Assembly: GCF_019511525.1 (NCBI RefSeq)
Contig: NZ_JAEUAT010000017.1
Location: forward strand, 1 to 64,000
DNA: 64,000 nucleotides
Source: Rhizobium cauense
Lineage (GTDB): Bacteria; Pseudomonadota; Alphaproteobacteria; Rhizobiales; Rhizobiaceae
Direction: 5' to 3'
Under the pieces are notes generated by a model. It was not told where the DNA came from. It saw only the letters and a list, made by a program, of their open reading frames with translations, and did not search any database. Within the stretch, counting starts at the first letter, position 1. Each line of letters opens with the position of its first letter. Shown one piece after another: positions 52,288-61,038 of the stretch. The translations under genes were made by a program, and so were the position numbers.

Positions 52288-53319
52288 GTGAGTGAAAAGG
52301 CAACGCGTAGCGGCCGAGTTACAATCCGGGACGTGGCGGAGGACGCGGGGGTCTCCGTCGCTGCAGTGTCCAAGGTCCTTCGCGATGCCTATGGCGTCTC
52401 AGATGCGCTGCGCACGAATGTGCGCGCTTCAATGAGCAAGCTTGGCTACAGGCCGCTCGCCGCCGCACGCGGGATGCGCGGCCAGACCTACACGATCGGA
52501 CTCGTGCTTCCCGATATTCGAAACCCGTTTTTCGCAGACATCATGACCGGCGTTAATACGGCCCTGGAGCGCAGCCAATACCGCGCAATGATTGGCATCA
52601 GTCATTCCTCCGTCGAGACGGAGATGGCCATGGTGGAATCGATGATCGATCGGCAGATGGATGGTCTTTTGATGATCGGCTCGACTGAGGACAGGGAAAA
52701 TCTTAACACCATCGCCCAACGCAAGCCATTGGTTGCGATCGGACATCATGACCCTGAGGCAAGTGGATTCGACACGGTCAACAACCACGATCAGCAAGGT
52801 GCGATGCTCGTGGTCAAACATCTGGTGGCGAATGGCTATCGCAGGATCGCCATGCTCAGCCTGATCTCCGGGACATCCACCATTCTGGCGCAACGTGAAC
52901 TCGGCTATCGGCGCGGCATGATGGAAGCGGGGCTCGGCAAGCATATCGGCATCGTCAACTCGTCTCAAACCCTGCGTGAAGTTCAAATCAATGCGCGGCG
53001 CATGCTGACAGGCTCGCAGCCCCCAGATGCGATCTTCTGCTGGACGGATCTTATTGCACTCGAGGTAATCAGCGTTGCCAAGGAACTTGGGCTAAGCATA
53101 CCGGACGACCTCGCGGTCGTGGGCTACGACAACACGATGTTTTGTGACTTCGCGCAGAACAACCTGACGAGTATCGACCAGTCAGGTGAACAGCTAGGGC
53201 TGCAGGCCACGAGGCTTCTTATGGAGCGCATCAAGGGTCGCACGACGGCGGAACACTTTGTTGTAACCCCCAGGATCGTAGTCCGGCAAAGTTCGACCCC
53301 GACTAGCGGCAGGTCATAA
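52288..53319 (+). CDS. LacI-family transcriptional regulator of the rhamnoside operon
   Basis: A 343-residue regulator from the GTG at 52288 (AAAGG seven bases upstream); an ATG at 52246 would add 14 residues. The LacI helix-turn-helix TIRDVAEDAGVSVAAVSKVLRD with hinge helix is followed by a periplasmic-binding-protein-like effector domain (TIGLVLPDIRNPFFADIMTGVNTALE, then CWTDLIALEVISVAKELGLSIPDDLAVVGYD). Divergent from the rhamnosidase operon, it is the natural candidate for its repressor, relieved perhaps by rhamnose or a rhamnoside. Confidence 0.92.
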   Translation: MSEKATRSGRVTIRDVAEDAGVSVAAVSKVLRDAYGVSDALRTNVRASMSKLGYRPLAAARGMRGQTYTIGLVLPDIRNPFFADIMTGVNTALERSQYRAMIGISHSSVETEMAMVESMIDRQMDGLLMIGSTEDRENLNTIAQRKPLVAIGHHDPEASGFDTVNNHDQQGAMLVVKHLVANGYRRIAMLSLISGTSTILAQRELGYRRGMMEAGLGKHIGIVNSSQTLREVQINARRMLTGSQPPDAIFCWTDLIALEVISVAKELGLSIPDDLAVVGYDNTMFCDFAQNNLTSIDQSGEQLGLQATRLLMERIKGRTTAEHFVVTPRIVVRQSSTPTSGRS

Positions 53320-53407
53320 AGAAAGTTTTTTATCAGATATATATCGCTGACTATTAAAGCAATGGTTTAAACCCGGCCTCCACAAGGAGCGCGGGTCGAC
53401 GGAGCGT

Positions 53408-53430
53408 CGGCGCCCGAGCGCCGGCCTTTT
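53408..53430 (+). terminator. Rho-independent terminator-like hairpin downstream of lacI
   Basis: CGGCGC (53408-53413) pairs with GCGCCG (53418-53423) across CCGA, then GCC and TTTT follow. It lies about 90 bases after the lacI stop. Confidence 0.55.
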
Positions 53431-53533
53431 CCACATGACCCGACTGATGTCCTGCCCATTTCCTTGCGGACAGCAACCGCTGTGCCAGCCCACTCACTGC
53501 GAAGGCCTTCGAGCATTCAGCAAACTAAATTTA

Positions 53534-53564
53534 ACGCGCGTACTTTTAAAAGTTGACGCACGTA
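53534..53564. promoter_or_regulatory. Direct repeats ACGCRCGTA around a 12-bp palindrome, candidate operator
   Basis: ACGCGCGTA (53534-53542) and ACGCACGTA (53556-53564) are direct repeats 22 bases apart, about two helical turns. Between them ACTTTTAAAAGT (53542-53553) is a perfect 12-bp palindrome. The set is about 95 bases upstream of the importer operon start and could bind the LacI regulator encoded at 59454. Confidence 0.45.
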
Positions 53565-53656
53565 AATTTTAGATCTACTTGTCCCGCCATCCGCTGGCGA
53601 CAGGAGGCCCGTCTCGCGGATCTGGCTCCAACGGCCTTCGTTATCTGGGGAGGATT

Positions 53657-54547
53657 ATGTCTCTTTCTTCTTTCGCGAAAACCCTGCTCGCCGGGGCAGC
53701 TCTCACATTCGTAGCCGCATCTGCGAATGCCGATGGCATTGGTGTTTCACTGCTGACGCAGCAGCATCCGTTCTACAATGAGCTTGCAAAGGCGATTACT
53801 GCCGAGGCAAAGGCGAAGAACGTCAACGCTGAAATCGCCATCGCCAATCAGGACCTGAACAAGCAGTTGGCGGATATCGAGGACTTCATCGTAAAGGGCG
53901 TCGACACCATCATCATGTCTCCCGTCGACAGCAAGGGTGCGCTGGCCGCAGTAATGCGTGCCCAGACCTCCGGCATCAAAGTCATTACCGTCGACGTACC
54001 TGTAGAGGGTGCCAAGGCCGCCTCCTATATTGGAACAGACAACTATGCCGGTGGTGTGAAGGCCGGCGAACTGATGGCCGAGCAGTTGGGCGGCAAGGGC
54101 AATGTCGCTATTATTGACTATCCCCTCGTGCAGTCGGTCGTGAACCGCGTCAACGGCTTCAAGGACGCCATTGCCAAACATCCCGATATCAAGATTGTCT
54201 CGATCCAGACCGGCATCACCCGCGCCGAGGCACTGGCAGTCGCGCAAAACATGCTCCAGGCCAACCCCGACATCAACGGCATCTTCGGTTTCGGCGACGA
54301 CGCTGCTCTTGCTGCTTCCGTCGCGGTCAAGTCTGCAGGACTTGCCGGCAAAGTGAAGGTCATCGGTTTCGACGGCATGCCCGAAGCGATCAAGGCCGTG
54401 GACAGCGACCCAGATATGGTTGGTGTCATCCAACAGTTCCCGGATCAGATGGGCAAGCTCGCCGTCGATACCGCAGTGAAACTGGAAGCCGGTGAAACCG
54501 TACCGGAAAGCCAGCCAATCGTGCCTGGCGTCTACACAAAGAAGTAA
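53657..54547 (+). CDS. Sugar ABC transporter substrate-binding protein (RbsB type)
   Basis: A 296-residue periplasmic protein from the ATG at 53657, with GGGGAGG just upstream. The signal peptide is residues 1-25 (cleaved after ASANA). The mature part is a ribose-type binding fold: GIGVSLLTQQHPFYNELAKAI, then DTIIMSPVDSKGALAAVMRAQ, IKVITVDVPVEG and VIGFDGMPEAIKAV. First gene of the importer operon, about 105 bases before the ATPase. A ketohexose or hexitol ligand is inferred from the kinase and GatZ-type genes. Confidence 0.92.
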   Translation: MSLSSFAKTLLAGAALTFVAASANADGIGVSLLTQQHPFYNELAKAITAEAKAKNVNAEIAIANQDLNKQLADIEDFIVKGVDTIIMSPVDSKGALAAVMRAQTSGIKVITVDVPVEGAKAASYIGTDNYAGGVKAGELMAEQLGGKGNVAIIDYPLVQSVVNRVNGFKDAIAKHPDIKIVSIQTGITRAEALAVAQNMLQANPDINGIFGFGDDAALAASVAVKSAGLAGKVKVIGFDGMPEAIKAVDSDPDMVGVIQQFPDQMGKLAVDTAVKLEAGETVPESQPIVPGVYTKK

Positions 54548-54651
54548 TAGCACCTGCTCCCGAGACGGCTTTTCTAACGGAAAAGGACCGCTCAATCCGG
54601 CGGCCTGCGCTCCACACGGGCCGCCGGACAATCGACTTGAAAGGTGACGCC

Positions 54652-56169
54652 ATGGAAGCCGCAAGAGGCAGCACGATCCTAGAGATCAAGGATGTGACCA
54701 AGGTGTTCGGCGCAGTTTCGGCGCTGAAAGACATGCAGCTCAGCGTCCGACGTGGCCGCGTACATACCATCCTCGGTGAGAATGGCGCCGGCAAGTCGAC
54801 GCTTATGAAGATTCTTGCAGGGGTCTATCAACCGACATCAGGCTCAATTGTCCTCGATGGTGCACCTTATGCACCCGCCAGCCCCCAGGATGCTGCCAGG
54901 GCCGGCCTGACGATCGTCTTCCAGGAGCTCAGCCTCTGCAACAATCTGACGGTTGCCGAAAATATCCTGGCGACCCGCGAGCCGGCACGGGCCGGCTTCA
55001 TCAACGACAAGGCACTCGTTCGCAAGGCCACCGAACTGGTGAAGGAGCTCGGGCTGCCGGTCTCCGTTTCCGAAAAGGTCGGTGACCTGTCAATCGCGCA
55101 GCGCCAGCTGGTGGAGATAGCCAAGGGCCTCAGCATAAAAGCCAAGGTCGTCATCCTCGACGAACCCACTTCCTCACTCAGCGACAGTGAGGCGGAGATC
55201 CTCTTCGAAATCATCGCCCGCCTGAAGGCACAGGGTGTCGCGGTCATCTACATCTCCCATCGAATGGAGGAGATCATGCGGTTGAGCGACGACATCACTG
55301 TCGTTCGCGACGGCAGCTACATCACGACGCGCGAAAAGACTGAGACGACGATCGACGAATTGATCGCGCTGATGGTCGGCCGCGACATGAATGAGATCTA
55401 CCCTCCGCGCGAAACCGCCCCACCCGCAATGGCTGGAAGCCCGGTGCTCACCGTCAAAGACCTCTCACGCGATGGCGAGTTCGAGAACGTCTCCTTTGAT
55501 GTCCGCCCCGGAGAGATCCTTGGCTTCTTCGGGCTGATCGGGTCCGGTCGCTCGGAGGTGATGAACACCCTTTTCGGCATTCGCCAGCCAACGGCCGGGT
55601 CCATGTCAATCGATGGAAACCGCGTCTCGATCGCCTCCCCGGCCGACGCAATCGACAGGTCCATCGCTTTCGTAACGGAAAATCGCAAGGAAGAGGGTCT
55701 CGTACTCAGCCACAGTGTGGAGAGTAACATTTCCATGGTAACGCTTGGCCAGTATTCAGGGGCACTCGGCTTCCTGAAGCGACGGCGGGAGCGACAGGCC
55801 GCCGTTGGGGAAGTGGCTCGCCTGGCGATCAAGACCGCCTCACTCGATACGAGCGCCGGTTCGCTATCGGGTGGCAACCAGCAGAAGATCGTTCTGGCCA
55901 AATGGCTTCTTACCAAGCCGAAGATTCTCATCCTCGATGAACCGACGCGTGGTGTCGACGTCGGTGCCAAATTTGAAATCTACAAGATCATCCGCCAGCT
56001 GGCGGCGGAGGGGGCAGCGATCTTGCTGGTATCTTCCGAACTTTCCGAAGTCATTGGCATGAGCGATCGCACCGTGGTCATGAGCGAGGGGCGGATGACC
56101 GCAATCGCGACCAAGGAGCAGATGACGCCGGAAAAGATCATGAGCTTTGCGACAGGATTCCTATCATGA
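54652..56169 (+). CDS. Sugar ABC transporter ATP-binding protein (RbsA type, duplicated)
   Basis: A 505-residue ATPase with two nucleotide-binding domains, as in RbsA, MglA and XylG. The start at 54652 is an ATG with AAAGGTG upstream; an in-frame TTG at 54637 is weaker. Domain 1 has Walker A GENGAGKST and Walker B VVILDEPTSSLSD; domain 2 has the usual degenerate Walker A (GLIGSGRSE) and a good signature LSGGNQQK with ILILDEPTRGVDVGAK. It overlaps the permease gene by 4 bases (ATGA). Confidence 0.93.
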   Translation: MEAARGSTILEIKDVTKVFGAVSALKDMQLSVRRGRVHTILGENGAGKSTLMKILAGVYQPTSGSIVLDGAPYAPASPQDAARAGLTIVFQELSLCNNLTVAENILATREPARAGFINDKALVRKATELVKELGLPVSVSEKVGDLSIAQRQLVEIAKGLSIKAKVVILDEPTSSLSDSEAEILFEIIARLKAQGVAVIYISHRMEEIMRLSDDITVVRDGSYITTREKTETTIDELIALMVGRDMNEIYPPRETAPPAMAGSPVLTVKDLSRDGEFENVSFDVRPGEILGFFGLIGSGRSEVMNTLFGIRQPTAGSMSIDGNRVSIASPADAIDRSIAFVTENRKEEGLVLSHSVESNISMVTLGQYSGALGFLKRRRERQAAVGEVARLAIKTASLDTSAGSLSGGNQQKIVLAKWLLTKPKILILDEPTRGVDVGAKFEIYKIIRQLAAEGAAILLVSSELSEVIGMSDRTVVMSEGRMTAIATKEQMTPEKIMSFATGFLS

Positions 56170-57128
56170 ACAACAACTATGCGGCCAATGCCGACCTCAT
56201 GCGTGTCATGAAACAATATGGCGGCATCTTCCTGTCGCTGATTGTGCTTTGCGTGATCTTCTCGATTACCAACCAGCGCTTCATGTCGTTGGCGAACTTC
56301 CTCAACGTGCTGCAGCAGGTGGCCGTCATCGCCATTGCCGCCTTCGGTATGACCTGGGTGATCCTGCTTGGTGAGATCGATCTGTCAATCGGCTCCATCA
56401 TCGCCGTTGCCGGCATGGTCGGCGCGCAGTGCTTTCTCTTTGGCCTTGGTTTCGTGCCAGCTGTCGTGCTGACCTTGGCGGCTGGAGCCTTCCTCGGACT
56501 GATAAACGGCGTGCTGACGGCCAAATTCCTGCTACCATCGTTTATCGTGACAGTCGCCACCATGGGCATTTATCGCGGGCTCGTCAGCCTGCCGACCAAC
56601 GGTGCGCCGGCCATGATCGTGGATCCGACCTGGACCGCGATCGGGACACAGAGCTTCCTTGGCATTCCTGTTGTCATCTGGTTCGTTGCCGTGCTCTTCG
56701 TGTTCAACCACGTTCTCCTGTCGAAGACGACCTTCGGACGCCGTGCCTATCTCACCGGCGGCAATCGCGAGGCGGCACTTTACTCCGGTATCAAGGTCGA
56801 CCGCCTGAAGATCATCATCTTCATGATCTCCGGCACCATGGCGGCGATCAGCGGCATCCTGCTTTCCTCGCGCCTGTTTTCGGCCCAAACCAACGCTGGA
56901 ACGAGTTACGAGCTCGACGCCATTGCGGCGGCGGTCCTTGGCGGAACGAGCCTGGCAGGTGGTGTTGGCACCATGGTCGGCACTTTGATCGGAGCGCTCA
57001 TTATCGGCGTTTTGAACAACGGCATGAACATGCTGTCGGTCCCGTACTTCTATCAGCTCATCGTCAAGGGCCTTGTCATTCTCGTCGCCGTCTATCTCGA
57101 CGTGCGCTCGAAGCAGGCCAAGCAGTAA
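56166..57128 (+). CDS. Sugar ABC transporter permease (RbsC type)
   Basis: A 320-residue permease with about eight to ten hydrophobic segments of the BPD_transp_2 (RbsC/MglC) family. FGMTWVILLGEIDLSIGSIIAVAGM is the family's conserved block, followed by TVATMGIYRGLVSLPTNGAPA, and AAVLGGTSLAGGVGTMVGTLIGALIIGVLNNGMNM near the C-terminus. The fold is thought to form a homodimer with the RbsA-type ATPase. Confidence 0.93.
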   Translation: MNNNYAANADLMRVMKQYGGIFLSLIVLCVIFSITNQRFMSLANFLNVLQQVAVIAIAAFGMTWVILLGEIDLSIGSIIAVAGMVGAQCFLFGLGFVPAVVLTLAAGAFLGLINGVLTAKFLLPSFIVTVATMGIYRGLVSLPTNGAPAMIVDPTWTAIGTQSFLGIPVVIWFVAVLFVFNHVLLSKTTFGRRAYLTGGNREAALYSGIKVDRLKIIIFMISGTMAAISGILLSSRLFSAQTNAGTSYELDAIAAAVLGGTSLAGGVGTMVGTLIGALIIGVLNNGMNMLSVPYFYQLIVKGLVILVAVYLDVRSKQAKQ

Positions 57129-57150
57129 CTTTCGAGCGAAGGCAACCAGC

Positions 57151-58095
57151 ATGTCCAAGATACTCACTATCGGCGAAATCCTCGTCGAAATCGTCGCGAC
57201 AAAACGCGGCAACGGGTTCCGCGAAGCTGTTCCGCTGATCGGCCCCTTCCCGTCAGGCGCGCCGGCGATCTTCATGGACCAGGCCGGTAAACTCGGGCAG
57301 GATTGCGCGATCATCTCGCGCGTTGGCGATGATGATTTCGGTTGGGTAAACATTGATCGGCTAAAGGCCGACGGCGTGGATGTATCCGGAATTGAAGTCG
57401 TGCCGCATGGCACGACCGGCAGCGCCTTTGTGCGCTATCGCGAGGACGGGAGCCGCGCTTTCGTATTCAACATTCGCCACAGCGCCTGTGGAACCATCGA
57501 GCTTTCCGATAAGACCCTCGCCCTGATCGACACCTGCACGCACATGCACGTCATGGGCACAGCACTTTATGCGCCAAGCGTCGTCAAAAGCATCCTCACC
57601 GCGGTCGAACGGATCAAGGCTGCCGGCGGCACCATCTCGTTCGATCCGAACCTTCGACCCGAAATCCTCGATGCACCAGGCATGCGCGAAGCTCTGCAAG
57701 TCGTGCTGGCAAAGACCGACCTCTTTATGCCAAGCGGCGAAGAACTCTTCCTCTTTGCCAAGGCGTCAACGGAGAAGGACGCCGTTGACGAACTGCTAGC
57801 GAAGGGGATCAAGGCCATTGTCGTCAAGCGTGGCGCCAAAGGCTCCAGCTATTTCGATGGGGACAATGCCCTTCACTTACCAGGCTACGAGGTCGAGGAA
57901 GTGGATCCGACCGGCGCTGGTGACTGCTTTGGCGCGACATTCGTGACCTTCTGGCTGAGCGGTATGCATCCGGCAGATATCCTGCGCTACGCCAATGCCT
58001 CGGGTGCGCGCGCCGTGACGAAGGCCGGCCCCATGGAAGGCGCATCCACTCGCAGCGAACTCGACGCGCTCATTCAATCGCAAGGGAATGCCTGA
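57151..58095 (+). CDS. PfkB-family carbohydrate kinase (tagatose/fructose kinase candidate)
   Basis: A 314-residue kinase from the ATG at 57151, 22 bases after the permease; a longer frame to 57073 overlaps the permease and is rejected. Ribokinase-fold motifs: GEILVEIV at the N-terminus, GFREAVPLIGPFPSGAPAIFMDQAGKLGQDCAIISRVGDDDFG for substrate binding, and DPTGAGDCFGATFVTFWL, in which the Asp of GAGD is the catalytic base. Agrobacterium galactitol and tagatose pathways use such a kinase to make D-tagatose 6-phosphate; the same step here is inference from the adjacent GatZ-type gene. The gene partly overlaps the start of that gene. Confidence 0.88.
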   Translation: MSKILTIGEILVEIVATKRGNGFREAVPLIGPFPSGAPAIFMDQAGKLGQDCAIISRVGDDDFGWVNIDRLKADGVDVSGIEVVPHGTTGSAFVRYREDGSRAFVFNIRHSACGTIELSDKTLALIDTCTHMHVMGTALYAPSVVKSILTAVERIKAAGGTISFDPNLRPEILDAPGMREALQVVLAKTDLFMPSGEELFLFAKASTEKDAVDELLAKGIKAIVVKRGAKGSSYFDGDNALHLPGYEVEEVDPTGAGDCFGATFVTFWLSGMHPADILRYANASGARAVTKAGPMEGASTRSELDALIQSQGNA

Positions 58096-58096
58096 C

Positions 58097-59377
58097 ATGC
58101 AGAAAAGCTTTCTATCCGACATCGCCAGCTGGCGTGAACGCGACGGTGTCAAGGGAATTCCCTCGGTCTGCTCGGCGCATCCGGCTGTCATTGAAGCGTC
58201 CATGCTGCACGCCAAGCGCCGCGGCGTGCATCTGCTCATCGAGGCAACCTGCAACCAGGTGAACCAGGATGGCGGCTATACGGGAATGACGCCAGCCGAT
58301 TTTCAGGCTTTCGTTATAGGGATCGCGAGGAAGACCGATTTCGACCTCGACAAGCTTATCCTGGGCGGCGATCACCTGGGACCCAACCCCTGGAAGAACC
58401 TACCTGCAGAAGAGGCAATGGCGAAGGCCTGCACGATGATCGAGGCCTATGCCAAGGCCGGTTTCACCAAGCTGCATCTCGACACAAGCATGGGCTGCGC
58501 GGGCGAGCCGGTAGCGTTACCCGACGCGACGACCGCCGAACGTGCCGCCCGTCTTGCTGCCGTCGCCGAAAAGGCGCTGGAGGGTTCGGACGGGATCAAA
58601 CCTGTCTACATTGTCGGGACCGAAGTTCCTATCCCAGGCGGTGCGATGGAAGAACTCGACGTGCTGGAAATAACCAAGCCTGAGGCCGCTCGCGAGACAA
58701 TCGCCATCCATCGCAAGGCTTTTGAGGCAGCCGGCGCTTCCGATGCCTTTCATCGCGTTGTCGGCGCGGTCGTACAGCCGGGCGTCGAGTTCGGGAACGG
58801 GAACGTGATCGCGTTTGCCCCGGAAAGGGCGGCAAAGCTCAGTGCTACGCTCTCTGACCTGCCAGGCCTCGTCTTTGAAGCACATTCGACCGACTACCAG
58901 ACACAAGAGGCGCTTCGCTGCCTCGTCCTAGATGGCTTTGCTATCCTCAAGGTTGGCCCGGGTCTGACATTTGCGCTTCGCGAGGCTTATTACGGGCTCG
59001 ACCGGATTGCCGAGTTTCTGTTTCCCGGAAAGCGCAAGGAGACGCTCATTGCGACGATCGAACGCGTACTCACTGCCGAGCCGAAAAACTGGGAGAAATA
59101 TTACCACGGCTCTGATTTTGAACGGCATATCCAACGCCACTTTAGCTACTCGGACCGCATCCGCTACTATTGGCCACATGCCGACATCGATGCTGCAGTC
59201 AAGGAGATGTTCGCCCTACTTCATGAGACCGACATCCCTGAAACCCTGATCAGTCAGTACCTTCAGGGAAGCTATGCTGCAGTCCGCGACGGCACTGTCA
59301 GGCCGCAGGCCAAATACCTGGCCCTTGCTGCCGTGGATCACGTCCTGGAGGACTACTTCGAAGCTTGCCGCGCCTGA
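58097..59377 (+). CDS. GatZ/KbaZ-type protein, D-tagatose-6-phosphate 4-epimerase candidate
   Basis: A 426-residue protein of the D-tagatose-bisphosphate aldolase class II accessory (GatZ/KbaZ) family. Start ATG at 58097 is favoured, as AAGGGA lies nine bases before it, over the ATG at 58088. GIPSVCSAHPAVIEASMLHAKRRGVHLLIEATCNQVNQDGGYTGMTP is the family N-terminus; ILGGDHLGPNPWKN and FEAHSTDYQT contribute likely metal-binding His and Asp residues. In Enterobacteria GatZ supports GatY aldolase, but in Agrobacterium a GatZ homologue epimerises D-tagatose 6-phosphate at C4 to D-fructose 6-phosphate. No GatY gene is present here, which favours the epimerase role. Confidence 0.88.
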   Translation: MQKSFLSDIASWRERDGVKGIPSVCSAHPAVIEASMLHAKRRGVHLLIEATCNQVNQDGGYTGMTPADFQAFVIGIARKTDFDLDKLILGGDHLGPNPWKNLPAEEAMAKACTMIEAYAKAGFTKLHLDTSMGCAGEPVALPDATTAERAARLAAVAEKALEGSDGIKPVYIVGTEVPIPGGAMEELDVLEITKPEAARETIAIHRKAFEAAGASDAFHRVVGAVVQPGVEFGNGNVIAFAPERAAKLSATLSDLPGLVFEAHSTDYQTQEALRCLVLDGFAILKVGPGLTFALREAYYGLDRIAEFLFPGKRKETLIATIERVLTAEPKNWEKYYHGSDFERHIQRHFSYSDRIRYYWPHADIDAAVKEMFALLHETDIPETLISQYLQGSYAAVRDGTVRPQAKYLALAAVDHVLEDYFEACRA

Positions 59378-59453
59378 TCGGTGCGGCTGTTGCGCGCCAC
59401 GCAAACATCTGCTTGAACTGTCTGAAAATATAATCGATTGAGAGCATTAGAGG

Positions 59454-60503
59454 GTGGAACGGAGTTTGGCAGACAGAGCCATCAAAACGATGGAGGACTT
59501 TTCCGAGTTCGTCGGATTGTCCCGCCCGACCGTATCCAAGTACTTCAACGATCCGGCGTCGGTTCGCACCAAGACACGAAATTTGATCGAGGCGGCGCTC
59601 AAGGAAAGCGGCTTTCGCCCGAACATCTTCGCCGTCAATCTCAATCGCCGGCGCAGCAACATCATTGGGATCATTATTCCGAACTCGACCGATCCGTTCT
59701 ATATGGCGCTGACGCGTCGTGTAGAACTGATCGCCAACGCAAGCGGTTTCCTCGCCTTCATCCTCTCGTCGGATGGCAACCCCGAGCTTGAAGAACGGGC
59801 CATCGAGACCCTCAAGTCGATGAACGTCGCCGGCGCCATCATCGCCCCACTTGGGGTGCAGTCGCATCAAAAGACGCTGTTGACACTCGCTGCCACGATT
59901 CCCCTCGTATTCGTAGACTCGCCACTTGACGATACCTCAACGTTTGTCGGCACCAACAACAGTCAGAGCTTTCAACTGATCATCGATTATCTGTGCCGCT
60001 CTGGAGAACCGCCCTGCTATCTCGGCATGCCACCCGTCAATACCAATGCCCGAACTCGCAATACCGCCTATGAAGAAGCGATGCGGCAATTGGCGATGAC
60101 GCCCGTCGTCCTGCCGATCTCCGAGCAAGTCGACTGGGACTTCGAGCGCATTGGCTTCCAGGAAACATTGCGCTGGATCGACAGCGGCGGATTTCCAACG
60201 AAGACGGTCCTTTGCGCAAACGACCGCGTCGCCTTCGGCGCCATCGCTGCGGCCTATCAGCGGGGCATCAAGGTGGGTCGTTCAGCCGACTGCGATCTCA
60301 GGATTGCGGGCCACGATGACCATCCACTATCGCGTTACGCGTGCCCGCCCATCACGACCGTGGCACAGAACTATAACGAGATCGGCCGGCTGGCGACCGA
60401 ATTGCTGTTTCAGAAGATTGATCTCGATGGCGAGAGCCCCCCTACCTCGCAGGGCCAACGTTTGTTGTTGAACGCCGAATTGATCTTGCGCAATTCGGCC
60501 TAG
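59454..60503 (+). CDS. LacI-family transcriptional regulator of the tagatose-type operon
   Basis: A 349-residue regulator. The N-terminal helix-turn-helix is IKTMEDFSEFVGLSRPTVSKYFNDP, followed by a sugar-binding domain (IIGIIIPNSTDPFYMALTRRVELIA, and VLCANDRVAFGAIAAAYQRGIKVG). The likely start at 59454 is a GTG; a later TTG at 59466 is also possible. It follows the GatZ-type gene by 76 bases on the same strand, so it is probably cotranscribed, and may control the operon through the repeats at 53534-53564. Confidence 0.9.
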   Translation: MERSLADRAIKTMEDFSEFVGLSRPTVSKYFNDPASVRTKTRNLIEAALKESGFRPNIFAVNLNRRRSNIIGIIIPNSTDPFYMALTRRVELIANASGFLAFILSSDGNPELEERAIETLKSMNVAGAIIAPLGVQSHQKTLLTLAATIPLVFVDSPLDDTSTFVGTNNSQSFQLIIDYLCRSGEPPCYLGMPPVNTNARTRNTAYEEAMRQLAMTPVVLPISEQVDWDFERIGFQETLRWIDSGGFPTKTVLCANDRVAFGAIAAAYQRGIKVGRSADCDLRIAGHDDHPLSRYACPPITTVAQNYNEIGRLATELLFQKIDLDGESPPTSQGQRLLLNAELILRNSA

Positions 60504-60624
60504 TCAACCGGCTCATACAGCTCCCGGAAATCTGCTGTGCAACAGAGCCGCTCACGATGCGCGTCGGCTTGGCTGAGGCAGACGCCAGTAGCTGATGGAC
60601 GTCGCGCAATCGTCGTGGAGCGCT

Positions 60625-60972
60625 CTACCTGCAGACCCGAACGCTCTCCATATGCCAGCCGCCGTCATAGGCATTGGGCACGCGACGATCTTCAAACCAG
60701 CAACGCGGAGGTGGCGGCGGTGGTGGATCGATATAGCGCGGACCGCTGTTGTTGACGATTGCGCCACCGATCAAGCCGCCGATCACACCGGCGGCGAGAC
60801 CGCCTGCGATTGCTGCGCCATTGTCGTGGTGATGGTGGCGGCGTGGTGGTGGTGGCGGCGGATTGTCGTAGTAAGGTCTGCGCCATTCCTGAGCAGATGC
60901 CGTATCGATGACGGTCAAACCGCTTGTGGCTGCAATCGCCACCGTGACCACGGACAAAACTAGTTTCTTCAT
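60625..60972 (-). CDS. Exported His/Pro-rich glycine-zipper protein
   Basis: A 115-residue exported protein from the ATG at 60972 (GGAG about 8 bases upstream); a longer frame to 61026 has no ribosome-binding site. The signal peptide (KKLVLSVVTVAIAATSG core) ends near TASAQ. Two proline tracts, an RRHHHH cluster that might bind metal, a glycine zipper (GGLAAGVIGGLIGGAIV) and a C-terminal CWFEDRRVPNAYDGGWHMESVRVC with two Cys follow. The pattern resembles small exported proteins common in Rhizobiales, sometimes near BA14K. The function is unknown. Confidence 0.75.
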   Translation of the reverse strand: MKKLVLSVVTVAIAATSGLTVIDTASAQEWRRPYYDNPPPPPPRRHHHHDNGAAIAGGLAAGVIGGLIGGAIVNNSGPRYIDPPPPPPPRCWFEDRRVPNAYDGGWHMESVRVCR

Positions 60973-61038
60973 TATTGCTCCGTCTGATTGAGGGCATACC
61001 CCCGGGCAAACGAATTGCATGCTCACGATTAACGGCTC

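Larger units (their letters stand above)
53320..53656. other. Intergenic region before the tagatose-type operon
   Basis: About 340 bases with the lacI terminator (53408-53430) and a group of operator-like repeats (53534-53564). No coding frame with a ribosome-binding site was seen. Confidence 0.5.
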
